From: a virus
Strand: one strand, 5' to 3'
IMG/VR virus record: IMGVR_UViG_3300031715_000009
Location: 1-48,727 of that record
Length of the DNA stretch: 48,727 bases
The notes beneath the pieces were generated by a model. That model was not told the DNA's origin. It made no database searches and saw only the letters and a list, made by a program, of their open reading frames with translations. A program made the position numbers and the translations under genes. This document shows, piece by piece, positions 5,749-12,166 of this stretch (the stretch's first letter is position 1; the number at the start of each line of letters is the position of its first letter).

Positions 5749-6699
5749 TTAGCTTTCTCCTTTGTAGGGGCGTATTCCAGCTAACTGGAAACAGGCGTAA
5801 CAGACATCACTTGAAATCATGCGTTTGACCTTACCGCAGTCGTAACACATTTCATCGGCATGGGGTTGGATGATGTCGGCTACCCGGAACCCGACCGATA
5901 GCGTCTGTTTCGGGCAGCTCGTATGGCATTTATGCGCCGGGGCGGTGCGTTGCTCAGGAACATATTTCGACTGGTCGTTGTCCCAGACGTACCCTTCCCG
6001 CCACGTTTGACCCGGCCTGAACATTTCCCCTTCACAGTACGCGCTTGGGGATGATCCGAACGTATAGGACTTGTTACAGGGCAAGCGTTTGGTGGTTTCA
6101 AGTTTCAGGCCGTCCCAGACGTACATTTGACCTTCGGCTAGTTCCTTGACCCGTTTACAGCCGATCTGATTTAACATATCATCCTCTGAGGCCAAGTACA
6201 CCGCCTTATTACGAAAACCCCGGTATAGCGGGTTTCCTTTATGGAAGGCATGGAGTTTCCCCGCTTCAATCCAGACCAAGGCAATCGGGCCATAGAACGC
6301 TGAGAAATCGCGCTTTTTGATCCCTACGATGAGACATTCCGAATCGACGGTATAAGTACCGAACGCCTGATAGTTGGAGATGATCCCGTTATGCGCCCAT
6401 GTGATATTTGTTTCCTTATCGTAAAAAGGATGGGCGTTTTTATCGGTCACGTCCCCCGTGGTGGCTTGCCGGGTATGCCCGATTAAGACCGCGCCGTATT
6501 TAGCGGCGTGACGAATTGCCGGGGCTAGCGTCACCGGAAAAGCGACGAGCGGATTTTGAGCGATTTTGGCAACCCGTACCACACCGTCCACAGACCATCC
6601 GACTCCCGCCGATTCATCCCCGCGCTTTTCGGACAAGCAGCCAAGAGCAATCGTGTACCGCGATTCGATCTTTCCGGTAGCCGCTAGTAGGCCGCACAC
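5749..6699 (-). CDS. Class II (Ntn-type) glutamine amidotransferase with C-terminal zinc ribbon
   Basis: GTG start placing Cys2 as the N-terminal nucleophile (MCGLLAATGK). Family motifs follow in order: RGDESAG (26-32), GHTRQATTG (74-82), NAHPF (88-92), HNG (103-105) and VDSE (118-121), matching the glutaminase domain of GlmS, PurF and AsnB. This domain hydrolyses glutamine and passes on ammonia. The partner synthetase domain is absent; instead the C-terminus has CHTSC and CYDC...CYAC, a likely zinc ribbon. The amidoligase gene lies 2 bases upstream in the same operon, so it may be the ammonia user. 316 aa. Confidence 0.88.
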   Translation of the reverse strand: MCGLLAATGKIESRYTIALGCLSEKRGDESAGVGWSVDGVVRVAKIAQNPLVAFPVTLAPAIRHAAKYGAVLIGHTRQATTGDVTDKNAHPFYDKETNITWAHNGIISNYQAFGTYTVDSECLIVGIKKRDFSAFYGPIALVWIEAGKLHAFHKGNPLYRGFRNKAVYLASEDDMLNQIGCKRVKELAEGQMYVWDGLKLETTKRLPCNKSYTFGSSPSAYCEGEMFRPGQTWREGYVWDNDQSKYVPEQRTAPAHKCHTSCPKQTLSVGFRVADIIQPHADEMCYDCGKVKRMISSDVCYACFQLAGIRPYKGES

Positions 6700-6701
6700 C
6701 G

Positions 6702-7808
6702 TTAAGACCTCACCCGATCTATCAACCTCACACAGTTAGCCGCTACCCACCACGGATTGTTAATCGGCGCAATCACGCCAATGGGTTGTGAATTATCGGG
6801 ATTTAAGGCCGTGACGCGGTAACGGTGTCCGACTTCAACCCCGCCATCTTCCGTTGGGGATATGACCTGTACGGTATCCCCCACACAGTACCCATGAGCA
6901 GGTAAGGGTGGATATACCCGGGCATTGGACCGGGCCGCTTCAAACTCTTGGGACATGCGCTCTAAGACGTTCCTCCACGCGCGGGAATCGGTGGATTCTT
7001 CTCTGGCATGATATTGCATGATCCGTTCACGCTCTTGGAGTTTTTCCAAGGGTTTCCCGAAGGGTTCCAACAGTCCAGCCTTAGACGCTAAAAAGACCGC
7101 CGTTTTAGCGGCGACTTTCTTGGGAACGTCCGGCAGAATAAACGAATCACGCACCAACTTAAAGGATTCTTGCAGGTTCTTTTTTTCTTTCTCTAAGCGG
7201 GAGGCATCAAAGATTAAGGCCCATGAACTCATAGCCATCAAGCGACAAACGCTGATCCATGACAAGAGCCACGTATAGCGGGCAGTGGCCCCCATCAACC
7301 GGATTTCGACGGTACGTATCCCGCCCGGTCTGAACACCTCCACCGGGTTTACCCATTGGTAACGGTCACGGTTACAATGTTTGGACGGATGATATTGCAG
7401 AGCCCCAATCGATTCAGGATTGACGCGCCATGAGCGGCAGTAGGCGTTATCCGTACGTGACGGGGGAACCGCCTTAAATGCGTCGGTTTCAACTTCTCTA
7501 GCCAACTGCACAAACCACTGCGCCCAGTCATGCAACCGCCGGGAACGATTCGCCAGCCCCAAATGCACATGAAATCCACAGGAGGCGTTCACTGTCAGAT
7601 CGGGATCGGTCGCTATCGCCCGGAGGCACCCTAACGATTTCGCCACGTTCGTGACGTGTTCTTTACGGATACGGTATTCGAGTCCTTCGCCATCGACAGA
7701 ACCGTCATGGCCCACTTCCACACCGGGGACATGCACCGAGGCCCGGTGCGTCGCTTCTAGTTCCCATCCTAAAGTAATTTGCGGTAACATCATTTCGCGT
7801 TGATTCAC
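6702..7808 (-). CDS. COOH-NH2 ligase (Amidoligase_2 family) with C-terminal SH3-like domain
   Basis: 368 aa, GTG start overlapping the upstream TGA. Family blocks: GWELEAT (14-20), GHDGSVDGEGLEYRI (33-47), CGFHVHLGL (77-85), RYQWVNP (149-155) and RTVEIRLMGATARYTW (165-180), the glutamine-synthetase-like fold of amidoligases, which join a carboxylate to an amine at the cost of ATP. The E16/E18, D35/E41 and H80/H82 positions fit metal-binding residues. The last ~70 residues (GDTVQVIS...GHRYRVTALN...WWVAANCVRLI) look like an SH3-type barrel. Substrate unknown; pairing with the GATase suggests amide formation from glutamine nitrogen. Confidence 0.85.
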   Translation of the reverse strand: MNQREMMLPQITLGWELEATHRASVHVPGVEVGHDGSVDGEGLEYRIRKEHVTNVAKSLGCLRAIATDPDLTVNASCGFHVHLGLANRSRRLHDWAQWFVQLAREVETDAFKAVPPSRTDNAYCRSWRVNPESIGALQYHPSKHCNRDRYQWVNPVEVFRPGGIRTVEIRLMGATARYTWLLSWISVCRLMAMSSWALIFDASRLEKEKKNLQESFKLVRDSFILPDVPKKVAAKTAVFLASKAGLLEPFGKPLEKLQERERIMQYHAREESTDSRAWRNVLERMSQEFEAARSNARVYPPLPAHGYCVGDTVQVISPTEDGGVEVGHRYRVTALNPDNSQPIGVIAPINNPWWVAANCVRLIDRVRS

Positions 7809-8044
7809 TGGGTAATCTCCTTATAATGTTTGGGGTCTAAGTAGGCGTAAAGCAAATCCACGTCTTTACGGTGCTGTAAGGCTTTCTGGACTAACTCCAA
7901 GACGAACCGGCTGGACCCGTCCCGGCGTTGCGTCACGACATGCCCCACGGCAATCATAAAATCGTCGGAGGCAGAGAACAACCGCCCTAAGATCGCGTGT
8001 AACTCCGGGGACATTTGGGACTTACGAATTTTCTTTTTTTTCAT
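7805..8044 (-). CDS. 79-aa hypothetical protein
   Basis: Lysine-rich start (MKKKKIRKSQ) and helical body (LHAILGRLFSASDDFMIAVGHVV...VLELVQKALQHRKDVDLLYAYLD). GGAGGGA ribosome site. Stop overlaps the amidoligase start, so it is co-translated with the enzyme pair. No family recognised. Confidence 0.65.
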   Translation of the reverse strand: MKKKKIRKSQMSPELHAILGRLFSASDDFMIAVGHVVTQRRDGSSRFVLELVQKALQHRKDVDLLYAYLDPKHYKEITQ

Positions 8045-8222
8045 GGGAAATTCCCTCCACTAAAATGAGGCTTTCAAGTGCGTCAATGGCGACATCGGCA
8101 TCCAACAGCCCTAACTTGTAGCCATGCCACGGCATTACACTTTTGTTATGCACTAGGGCAACTCTGCGCTGGCGGTATCGCTCCAAGGTTTTGCGTCGCT
8201 GAATCGTTGAAAAATTAACCAT
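8022..8222 (-). CDS. 66-aa hypothetical protein, leaderless start
   Basis: ATG at 8222 (MVNFSTIQRRKTLERYRQRR) is chosen because the -10 box of a strong promoter ends only 6 bases upstream; a start at 8258 would lie on the -35 box. Predicted transcription start coincides with the A of the ATG, so the mRNA would be leaderless. Arg-rich N-terminal helix, then helices DADVAIDALESLILVEG. First gene of the unit leading to the amidoligase and GATase. Confidence 0.65.
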   Translation of the reverse strand: MVNFSTIQRRKTLERYRQRRVALVHNKSVMPWHGYKLGLLDADVAIDALESLILVEGISHEKKENS

Positions 8223-8228
8223 GATTTT

Positions 8229-8258
8229 ATTATACCATTTCTCCCCTAGTCTAGTCAA
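8229..8258 (-). promoter_or_regulatory. Strong leftward promoter giving a leaderless mRNA
   Basis: Minus strand: TTGACT (8258-8253), 18-bp spacer, TATAAT (8234-8229) with TGG directly before it. Six bases after the -10 comes ATG 8222. There is no room for a ribosome site. It should drive 8022-8222 and the following unit including the amidoligase and GATase. Confidence 0.8.
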
Positions 8259-8296
8259 CTATCTGTAGTGCGGAGTTAGTGAGTCGTCCCAGTTAG

Positions 8297-8494
8297 CTAG
8301 ATCGCCTCCCAGACGAGGATTTCCCCTAATGTCTGGGGATTGGATTCGTGCGCTTGATCCTTGTCGATCGCGGCCAGTCGTGCGTCAGCGTCGGCGCGGG
8401 TTTTGTGCGCCGAATCAATGTGCGTTAAGAGTTCGCAATCTAAGCAGCGCATCACGACGATAAAAACGGTTACGGTTTCTAGCGGACGGGGCAT
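8297..8494 (-). CDS. 65-aa hypothetical protein with CxxC motif
   Basis: Strand-rich start (TVFIVVMRCLDCELLTHIDSAH), then a helix with KTRADADARLAAID. It shares its plan (strand, C-x2-C, turn, helix with RADA) with the gene just upstream (8479-8664), so the two are probably diverged tandem duplicates. The start overlaps that gene by 16 bases. The CxxC could be half of a zinc site in a dimer. Confidence 0.6.
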   Translation of the reverse strand: MPRPLETVTVFIVVMRCLDCELLTHIDSAHKTRADADARLAAIDKDQAHESNPQTLGEILVWEAI

Positions 8495-8664
8495 AATTTC
8501 ACCTCGATACGATCCGTAGCGGATTCTTTGAGTCGTAACGCATCGGCGCGGTTATCGGCTTCGTAACGGTATATGTAGACGTTATCCATGCGCTTGATCG
8601 AGCTACAGTCTTTGCACACCACCGCCACCAAGTAGACATGGGAAAGTAATGTTTTTCGTATCAT
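8479..8664 (-). CDS. 61-aa hypothetical protein with CxxC motif, paralogue of neighbour
   Basis: Start at 8664 (MIRKTLLSHV) because its ATG overlaps the TGA of 8661-8849 (ATGA); an in-frame ATG at 8694 lies further inside that gene. Layout VYLVAVVCKDCSSIKRMDNVYIYRYEADNRADALRLKE parallels 8297-8494. No named family. Confidence 0.55.
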   Translation of the reverse strand: MIRKTLLSHVYLVAVVCKDCSSIKRMDNVYIYRYEADNRADALRLKESATDRIEVKLCPVR

Positions 8665-8849
8665 CGAGGTAGTACCGTCCGGTCTAAGAGCCATGGTTGT
8701 AAATCAAGAATAAAAAATGTGACGTTATGGGGGTCTAAATACATCAGCGATTCATCCCCCTTTTTATCCATGATCCGTAAGCCTTCCGTCACTCCTTTAA
8801 CGGACGTTTTACAACCGCTTTCCCCGCACGACCATTTTCGAGTGAGCAT
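8661..8849 (-). CDS. 62-aa hypothetical protein
   Basis: MLTRKWSCGESGCKTSVKGV opens with C-x4-C, followed by beta-rich GDESLMYLDPHNVTFFILDLQPWLL. ATG 8849 overlaps the TAA of the preceding frame (TAATG) with AGAAAGGA upstream. The frame extends open further upstream to an in-frame TGA; see the finding at 8849-9115. Function unknown. Confidence 0.55.
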   Translation of the reverse strand: MLTRKWSCGESGCKTSVKGVTEGLRIMDKKGDESLMYLDPHNVTFFILDLQPWLLDRTVLPR

Positions 8850-9115
8850 TATTTTTTCCTTTCTAAAGCGCGAATCTGGCGACGGTTTCCGCGCTTCCGA
8901 GGAATCGGGATTACTTGGGGGGAGTTTTTTCCCACGCCACACTGTAACCCGGTCGGAAACGAAGATGGGACGGAAACCGCCGCCGTACCCGCGATACACC
9001 GCACACCGCTTTTGTTCAAACGTCCGATCTGTGCATCAGCGCAAAACAGCTTGCCCCTCACACCTCGGACACGCCAGCGGGTACTTGTCATTCGGGCGAT
9101 TCGCGCTTTAATCAT
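8849..9115 (-). CDS. Arg-rich 88-aa frame; alternative frame encodes a zinc ribbon
   Basis: Begins directly after the upstream stop (TAAATG) and ends coupled to 8849 (RALERKK, TAATG). Composition (Arg, Ser, Gly) is not convincing. In the frame shared with 8661-8849 the same DNA reads NDKYPLACPRCEGQAVLR, an in-frame TGA, then CTDRTFEQKRCAVYRGYGGG, a classic zinc-ribbon look. Either a frameshift or nonsense change broke a zinc-ribbon gene, or this frame is real and the ribbon is chance. Confidence 0.35.
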   Translation of the reverse strand: MIKARIARMTSTRWRVRGVRGKLFCADAQIGRLNKSGVRCIAGTAAVSVPSSFPTGLQCGVGKNSPQVIPIPRKRGNRRQIRALERKK

Positions 9116-9364
9116 TTAGGCCGCTTCGCCTTCCTCACCGTTCGGATTTTCTCCGACGCTTTCCGGTGTCGCCGGTGGTGCTTGCGGCACTTCCGGCGGC
9201 TTTTCCATCGTGACTTTGCGTTTCGTTTTCGTCATGGGGTCAACCTTTCCTCGCTGGAAGTAACCCAGTCGTTCCATTTCTTTGAGCGTACGTTGCGCTC
9301 GTCGGGATCGCATCTGAACGATCCTGCCCACTTCCTCTATCACAGCTTCCGCCATTGATTGCAT
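9116..9364 (-). CDS. 82-aa putative winged-helix/HTH protein
   Basis: Start at 9364 (MQSMAEAVIEEVGRIVQMRS) has AAAGGA 7 bases upstream and overlaps the upstream TAA (TAATG). Residues 5-38 read like the end of a winged helix (RSRRAQRTLKEMERLGYFQRG). The tail is Pro/Glu-rich and disordered. Likely an early DNA-binding protein, but the fold is inferred from the pattern only. Confidence 0.55.
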   Translation of the reverse strand: MQSMAEAVIEEVGRIVQMRSRRAQRTLKEMERLGYFQRGKVDPMTKTKRKVTMEKPPEVPQAPPATPESVGENPNGEEGEAA

Positions 9365-9534
9365 TACGGTTCCTTTCGTTGACGTTGGAGTTCGATCCAT
9401 ACTATAATGAGACAGAACACCGTCCACCCAGAGGGATAGGCGCATAGGACAAAGAGCAACGCGACCTCTAACGAGGGATTATAGGCCAGCCAGACCCAGA
9501 CAGCCGTTACAAACAGATTCAGGAAGATCGCCAT
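9364..9534 (-). CDS. 56-aa protein with two transmembrane helices
   Basis: MAIFLNLFVTAVWVWLAYNP then LEVALLFVLCAYPSGWTVFCLIIVWIELQRQRKEP: two hydrophobic helices separated by a short turn, with a basic C-terminus (in the cytoplasm by the positive-inside rule). TAATG coupling to 9116-9364. The second early gene; it could remodel the host inner membrane or block superinfection, but no family is recognised. Confidence 0.65.
   Translation of the reverse strand: MAIFLNLFVTAVWVWLAYNPSLEVALLFVLCAYPSGWTVFCLIIVWIELQRQRKEP
9379..9408 (+). promoter_or_regulatory. Candidate rightward antisense promoter
   Basis: Plus strand TTGACG (9379-9384), 18-bp spacer, TATAAT (9403-9408), inside the minus-strand membrane-protein gene. 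No TGG extension. If active it would send an antisense RNA through the first leftward gene and the control region toward the replication genes. Could also be chance. Confidence 0.35.
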
Positions 9535-9576
9535 ATATCCCCGCTCACCGCCCTATGGGATGAGCAGGGGATAGGG

Positions 9577-9771
9577 CTACCGTCTGTTATTAAATACGTC
9601 GTCGCTGATAGGGATGAATCGATTTTGATACTGGGCCTGTGTGCGTGAATCTAATTCGGTACACACCTGGCGCAATCGAACCGCCATCGATTCCCAGTCG
9701 GTATCGTAATGCGTGAGCGTTAATTCCTCGTCGATGTCCGTTAGAATCTGCTTTATTTCCTTGGTTCCCAT
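9577..9771 (-). CDS. 64-aa first leftward early gene
   Basis: MGTKEIKQILTDIDEELTLT: an acidic, helical protein (many D/E/Q) ending in FIPISDDVFNNRR. Preceded by AAGGGG and the leftward promoter 9835-9865. Acidic first-expressed proteins are often host-inhibitory in phages, but this is only a position-based guess. Confidence 0.65.
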   Translation of the reverse strand: MGTKEIKQILTDIDEELTLTHYDTDWESMAVRLRQVCTELDSRTQAQYQNRFIPISDDVFNNRR

Positions 9772-9834
9772 GTGTTCATCACCCCTTATCTATTGTCTTA
9801 GTCTGCTTTGCATGTTAGTTACTTAACCTAGTTC

Positions 9835-9865
9835 ATTATAGCAAATGGGATGGAATACGTGTCAA
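9835..9865 (-). promoter_or_regulatory. Main leftward early promoter
   Basis: Minus strand: TTGACA (9865-9860), 19-bp spacer, TATAAT (9840-9835). Both hexamers match the sigma70 consensus fully. It faces the 9577-9771 gene and the whole early operon, with a leader of roughly 55 bases. Operator copy 1 abuts the -10. Confidence 0.8.
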
Positions 9866-9980
9866 GGAAATAATTTAACTAATTCAGATTATTTTTATGA
9901 TTGTTTAACTAGGTCATCTAGTACCCCAAATTATTTTTAAGGGCCTAGAATCGAATTTATGTGTGTTGACCGTCGATGGA

Positions 9981-10009
9981 TTGACTTCATTTAAAGAAGA
10001 TGGTAGAAT
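9981..10009 (+). promoter_or_regulatory. Main rightward promoter with extended -10
   Basis: TTGACT (9981-9986), 17-bp spacer ending in TGG, TAGAAT (10004-10009). The predicted start is 3-4 bases before ATG 10020, so the transcript would be nearly leaderless. Operator copy 4 overlaps the last base of the -10 and the start point. Confidence 0.75.
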
Positions 10010-10019
10010 TAACTCATTC

Positions 10020-10220
10020 ATGTACGACAATTTCAAACCCCGCAAACTCCATTGTCCCTTCTGCACGTATCCCGTCGGTGTTCCGATCAAAGAGGGGCAA
10101 CGGCGCGGGGTTTTATTTAAAACCGGACACTGTTCGAAGTGTAGTTTATTTGTTACGGTCGAGATGCCCTTGAGTGCTTACATCTTTTCGAGCGACCCCG
10201 AATTTAAGCCCAAAGCCTAG
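10020..10220 (+). CDS. 66-aa zinc-ribbon protein
   Basis: The ATG at 10020 is preferred over GTG 9963, because the latter would place the promoter inside the gene. KLHCPFCTYPVGV...KTGHCSKCSLFVTVEM has two CxxC pairs about 25 residues apart with intervening strands: a zinc ribbon, typical of nucleic-acid-binding or transcription-linked phage proteins. First rightward gene, 10 bases before the replication initiator. Confidence 0.65.
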   Translation: MYDNFKPRKLHCPFCTYPVGVPIKEGQRRGVLFKTGHCSKCSLFVTVEMPLSAYIFSSDPEFKPKA

Positions 10221-10229
10221 AGGTGACTT

Positions 10230-10790
10230 ATGGCGTGGATACAATCGCATGAGGAAATAGGCGACCATCCCAAGACGCTTAAACTGGCAGAATTGCTTAA
10301 TATCCCTGTCCCTTATGCCGTTGGTCTAGTGCATTTACTCTGGCATTTTACTTTGAGATATGCTTGGGAAAATGGCGACTTAAGGCGTTATTCTGCGGGA
10401 CAAATCGGGACGGGAGTTAAGTGGGATGGCGATGCACTAGTGTTACTTTCAGCACTTAAAAAATCAGGCTTTTTGACGCGCATGAAAGTGCATGATTGGA
10501 GCGAATACTCAGGGCGTTTAGTACATGACCGACTACGCTATAAGTTAGCGAACACCATCCGTACGGAATCCGTACGTAAACCGTACGTTGACCGTACGTT
10601 GACCGTAGCCAAGAGTAGAAAGATAAGAAAGATAAGACAAGACTTTGACGTCAAAGACTCAACTATATTAAGAGGTGAACCGGAGGAGTCGGCGCTTGGG
10701 CTGGTTAATGGCCCCGCGCCTCCTCCCAAAGCGAGTCATGCGGACAACTGCGCTTGTGAATTGTGCTGGCCTAAAATCTTTCAACGGTAA
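10230..10790 (+). CDS. Phage replication initiator (lambda O-like) with N-terminal winged-helix domain
   Basis: 186 aa. Residues 1-100 have the well-known phage pattern AWIQSHEEIGDHPKTLKLAELLNI, AVGLVHLLWHF, GDLRRYSAGQIG, GDALVLLSALKKSGFLTR, VHDWSEYSGRL, the N-terminal DNA-binding domain of phage replication proteins. The middle is a basic linker whose codons form an 11-bp iteron array, and the end carries CACELCWP. As in lambda gene O, the origin seems to lie inside the gene. No helicase or loader gene is visible nearby, so host DnaB must be recruited otherwise. AGAGGTGA ribosome site. Confidence 0.8.
   Translation: MAWIQSHEEIGDHPKTLKLAELLNIPVPYAVGLVHLLWHFTLRYAWENGDLRRYSAGQIGTGVKWDGDALVLLSALKKSGFLTRMKVHDWSEYSGRLVHDRLRYKLANTIRTESVRKPYVDRTLTVAKSRKIRKIRQDFDVKDSTILRGEPEESALGLVNGPAPPPKASHADNCACELCWPKIFQR
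10558..10612. repeat. Origin iterons: 11-bp tandem repeats inside the initiator gene
   Basis: Five abutting 11-bp units: TCCGTACGGAA, TCCGTACGTAA, ACCGTACGTTG twice, then the degenerate ACCGTAGCCAA. The core CCGTACG contains the palindrome CGTACG. Location in the initiator's linker codons mirrors lambda ori in gene O, where O binds iterons. Probable replication origin. Confidence 0.8.
10613..10680. other. Probable DNA-unwinding element next to the iterons
   Basis: A purine-rich, AT-rich strip directly after the iterons, with GAAAGATAA repeated twice, then a perfect 14-bp palindrome CTTTGACGTCAAAG (10643-10656) and AACTATATTAAGAGG. The iteron-then-AT-rich order matches theta origins of the lambda type. 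Confidence 0.5.
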
Positions 10791-10795
10791 GTGCT

Positions 10796-11287
10796 ATGAC
10801 TGATCCGATACCTGGTGGTGCTGACCCTGCTATAACTGTCCACGACAGGACGGGGTTAAGAACCACCCCTCGTAACCTTGACCGGGCAAAGCTCACCGAC
10901 GCAATCATGCGCCATTGGCCTAACCTAGCGCAAGCCGCTAGGGAGTTAGGGGTCTTAGCCTCATCGTTACACTGGCAGAAGGATCATAACCCGGTGGTCG
11001 CTCGCATTTGTGCAGAAGCCGACGCGAAGGGGTGTGATGCTCTGGAAGCGGTCCTCTACCAGCGAGGTGTCTCAGGCGAACCGTACACGTTCACCGACCG
11101 GATTGCTTACCTTCGCGCACATCGACCGGAGTTGTACGACCGGGTGAAGCGCGTGGAGATCACCGGAACCAGAACACCCCGCGCAGAAGCCGAGGCACGC
11201 GCGAAGCTCGCTGAGGAAGCTATTGACGCTGAGATCGTTGAAGGCTATCGCACTCGTAAAGCACGAAAGGCAGGGCCACCCCCATGA
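10796..11287 (+). CDS. Terminase small subunit-like protein
   Basis: 163 aa. Residues about 30-62 form a helix-turn-helix (LTDAIMRHWPNLAQAARELGVLASSLHWQ). The stretch EPYTFTDRIAYLRAHRPELYDRVKRVEITG (about 100-130) matches the segment in small terminases that ends a DNA-recognition and oligomerisation domain (LKxxxPexYRdR). Arg/Lys-rich tail. It would recognise packaging sites and load TerL, encoded 2.5 kb downstream; the gap between them is unusual. Confidence 0.65.
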   Translation: MTDPIPGGADPAITVHDRTGLRTTPRNLDRAKLTDAIMRHWPNLAQAARELGVLASSLHWQKDHNPVVARICAEADAKGCDALEAVLYQRGVSGEPYTFTDRIAYLRAHRPELYDRVKRVEITGTRTPRAEAEARAKLAEEAIDAEIVEGYRTRKARKAGPPP

Positions 11288-11481
11288 CAACGACAAGGCC
11301 ACGTCTACGCCGCAAAAGCCAAACACATAGTCCGTCCTTTACAGCCAGGTCTCCGAATATCCCGCCGTATTTTTCGAAAGTACCGTGGGAAGATAGTCGT
11401 TGGGAAACGTTTCATAAGGCCCGGGCTTTTAACGAAGTGCGGGACGGGGAAGGGAAAATAATTTGGCCCTGGGAAAAATAA
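11284..11481 (+). CDS. 65-aa basic hypothetical protein
   Basis: ATGA-coupled to the preceding gene. Arg/Ser/Pro-rich N-terminus (TTTRPRLRRKSQ), then PYFSKVPWEDSRWETFHKARAFNEV and a PWEK end. Looks like an intrinsically disordered DNA-associated peptide. No family recognised. Confidence 0.55.
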   Translation: MTTTRPRLRRKSQTHSPSFTARSPNIPPYFSKVPWEDSRWETFHKARAFNEVRDGEGKIIWPWEK

Positions 11482-11494
11482 ATTAATTTAGCGC

Positions 11495-11523
11495 TTGACA
11501 AAATTCGAGCGTGGTGGTAGGCT
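11495..11523 (+). promoter_or_regulatory. Internal rightward promoter, leaderless
   Basis: TTGACA (11495-11500), 17-bp spacer ending in TGG, TAGGCT (11518-11523). Seven bases later comes ATG 11531, so the mRNA would start at or next to the A of ATG. It would drive the exported-protein/chaperone-like cassette and perhaps the late genes. A TTG at 11495 that could be read as a start is the -35 box. Confidence 0.65.
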
Positions 11524-11530
11524 TGTCGCT

Positions 11531-12166
11531 ATGAAGCCGGAACGACGCACGGCGCATTTAGCGGGGCTCGCACTTTTTGTGGGGGCCCTCTTTTTTTATG
11601 GAATGACTGCGTCGGTGGCACTCGCTTCGCCGGTGGAAGATGCCAGTTATTACTATTCTGGGGCGAACACCTACGTCTGTGCGTCGACCACGACCGCTCC
11701 GACGATATCCGCGGCGGGACTCTCCGTGACCACGACCGGACTGATTTTAGTAAACCCCGTGGGGTCCGGTGTGAAGTTGGTGATGCTGGACACCGGTGTC
11801 GATATTTTGGCGTCTCCGGCCGGTGCGACGGGACTGTTTCTCGCCTATAACCTGATGAATTCAACAGGCGTGACCGGTGCCCTTCCGCCGGCAACGATTT
11901 CAAGTGCCTTCGTCGGGCAGAGTACGGGGACCTTCGCGAACACCAAAGCCTTGTGTTATAGCTCCGCGCAACTTCCCGCGGTTCCAGTTTTCTTTCGAGC
12001 CTTAGGGGGCACGACGGGAGCTTCCGCCATTGGCGGTGTGCAGTTGATTGACCGAGAGTATCCGATCGGTTCGGTGGTGGTTCCGCCGGGAGGAATCCTT
12101 TCTTTGGGGGCGAGCTCGGCCACTGTGATGATCGCTCATTACACCTGGGTGGAAGTGCCGTTATGA
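11531..12166 (+). CDS. Exported protein of unknown function
   Basis: 211 aa with a long signal peptide (MKPERRTAHLAGLALFVGALFFYGM...SVALA, cleavage likely after ALA). The mature part is strand-rich, Gly/Ser/Thr-rich, low in charge and has three cysteines. It resembles surface or decoration proteins in style. It starts the cassette that leads to GroES-like and zinc miniproteins and ends with ATGA coupling to 12163. It may be a client of those proteins. No family recognised. Confidence 0.7.
   Translation: MKPERRTAHLAGLALFVGALFFYGMTASVALASPVEDASYYYSGANTYVCASTTTAPTISAAGLSVTTTGLILVNPVGSGVKLVMLDTGVDILASPAGATGLFLAYNLMNSTGVTGALPPATISSAFVGQSTGTFANTKALCYSSAQLPAVPVFFRALGGTTGASAIGGVQLIDREYPIGSVVVPPGGILSLGASSATVMIAHYTWVEVPL

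Larger units (their letters stand above)
9823..10020. repeat. Four-copy TTAAC-N2/3-TTCA operator-like array
   Basis: Copies: TTAACCTAGTTCA (9823-9835), TTAACTAATTCA (9875-9886), TTAACTAGGTCA (9905-9916), TTAACTCATTCA (10009-10020). Each is an imperfect dyad of TTAAC and TGAAN half-sites. The first overlaps the -10/start zone of the leftward promoter and the last that of the rightward promoter. Likely binding sites for a phage or host regulator of the divergent switch. Confidence 0.55.

Noticed and set aside
5749-6699. Archaeosine/dG+-type DNA modification by the GATase
   Set aside because: No preQ0 biosynthesis or transglycosylase genes are present in the window; the neighbouring amidoligase is a more likely partner.
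9963-10019. GTG 9963 as the start of the zinc-ribbon gene
   Set aside because: It would put the rightward promoter inside the gene and there is no ribosome site; ATG 10020 fits the predicted transcript start.
10558-10612. Short CRISPR-like repeat
   Set aside because: Units abut with no spacers and are 11 bp long; they are iterons.
11495-11530. TTG 11495 as the start of the exported protein
   Set aside because: The TTG is the -35 box (TTGACA) of a good promoter; ATG 11531 gives a proper signal peptide.
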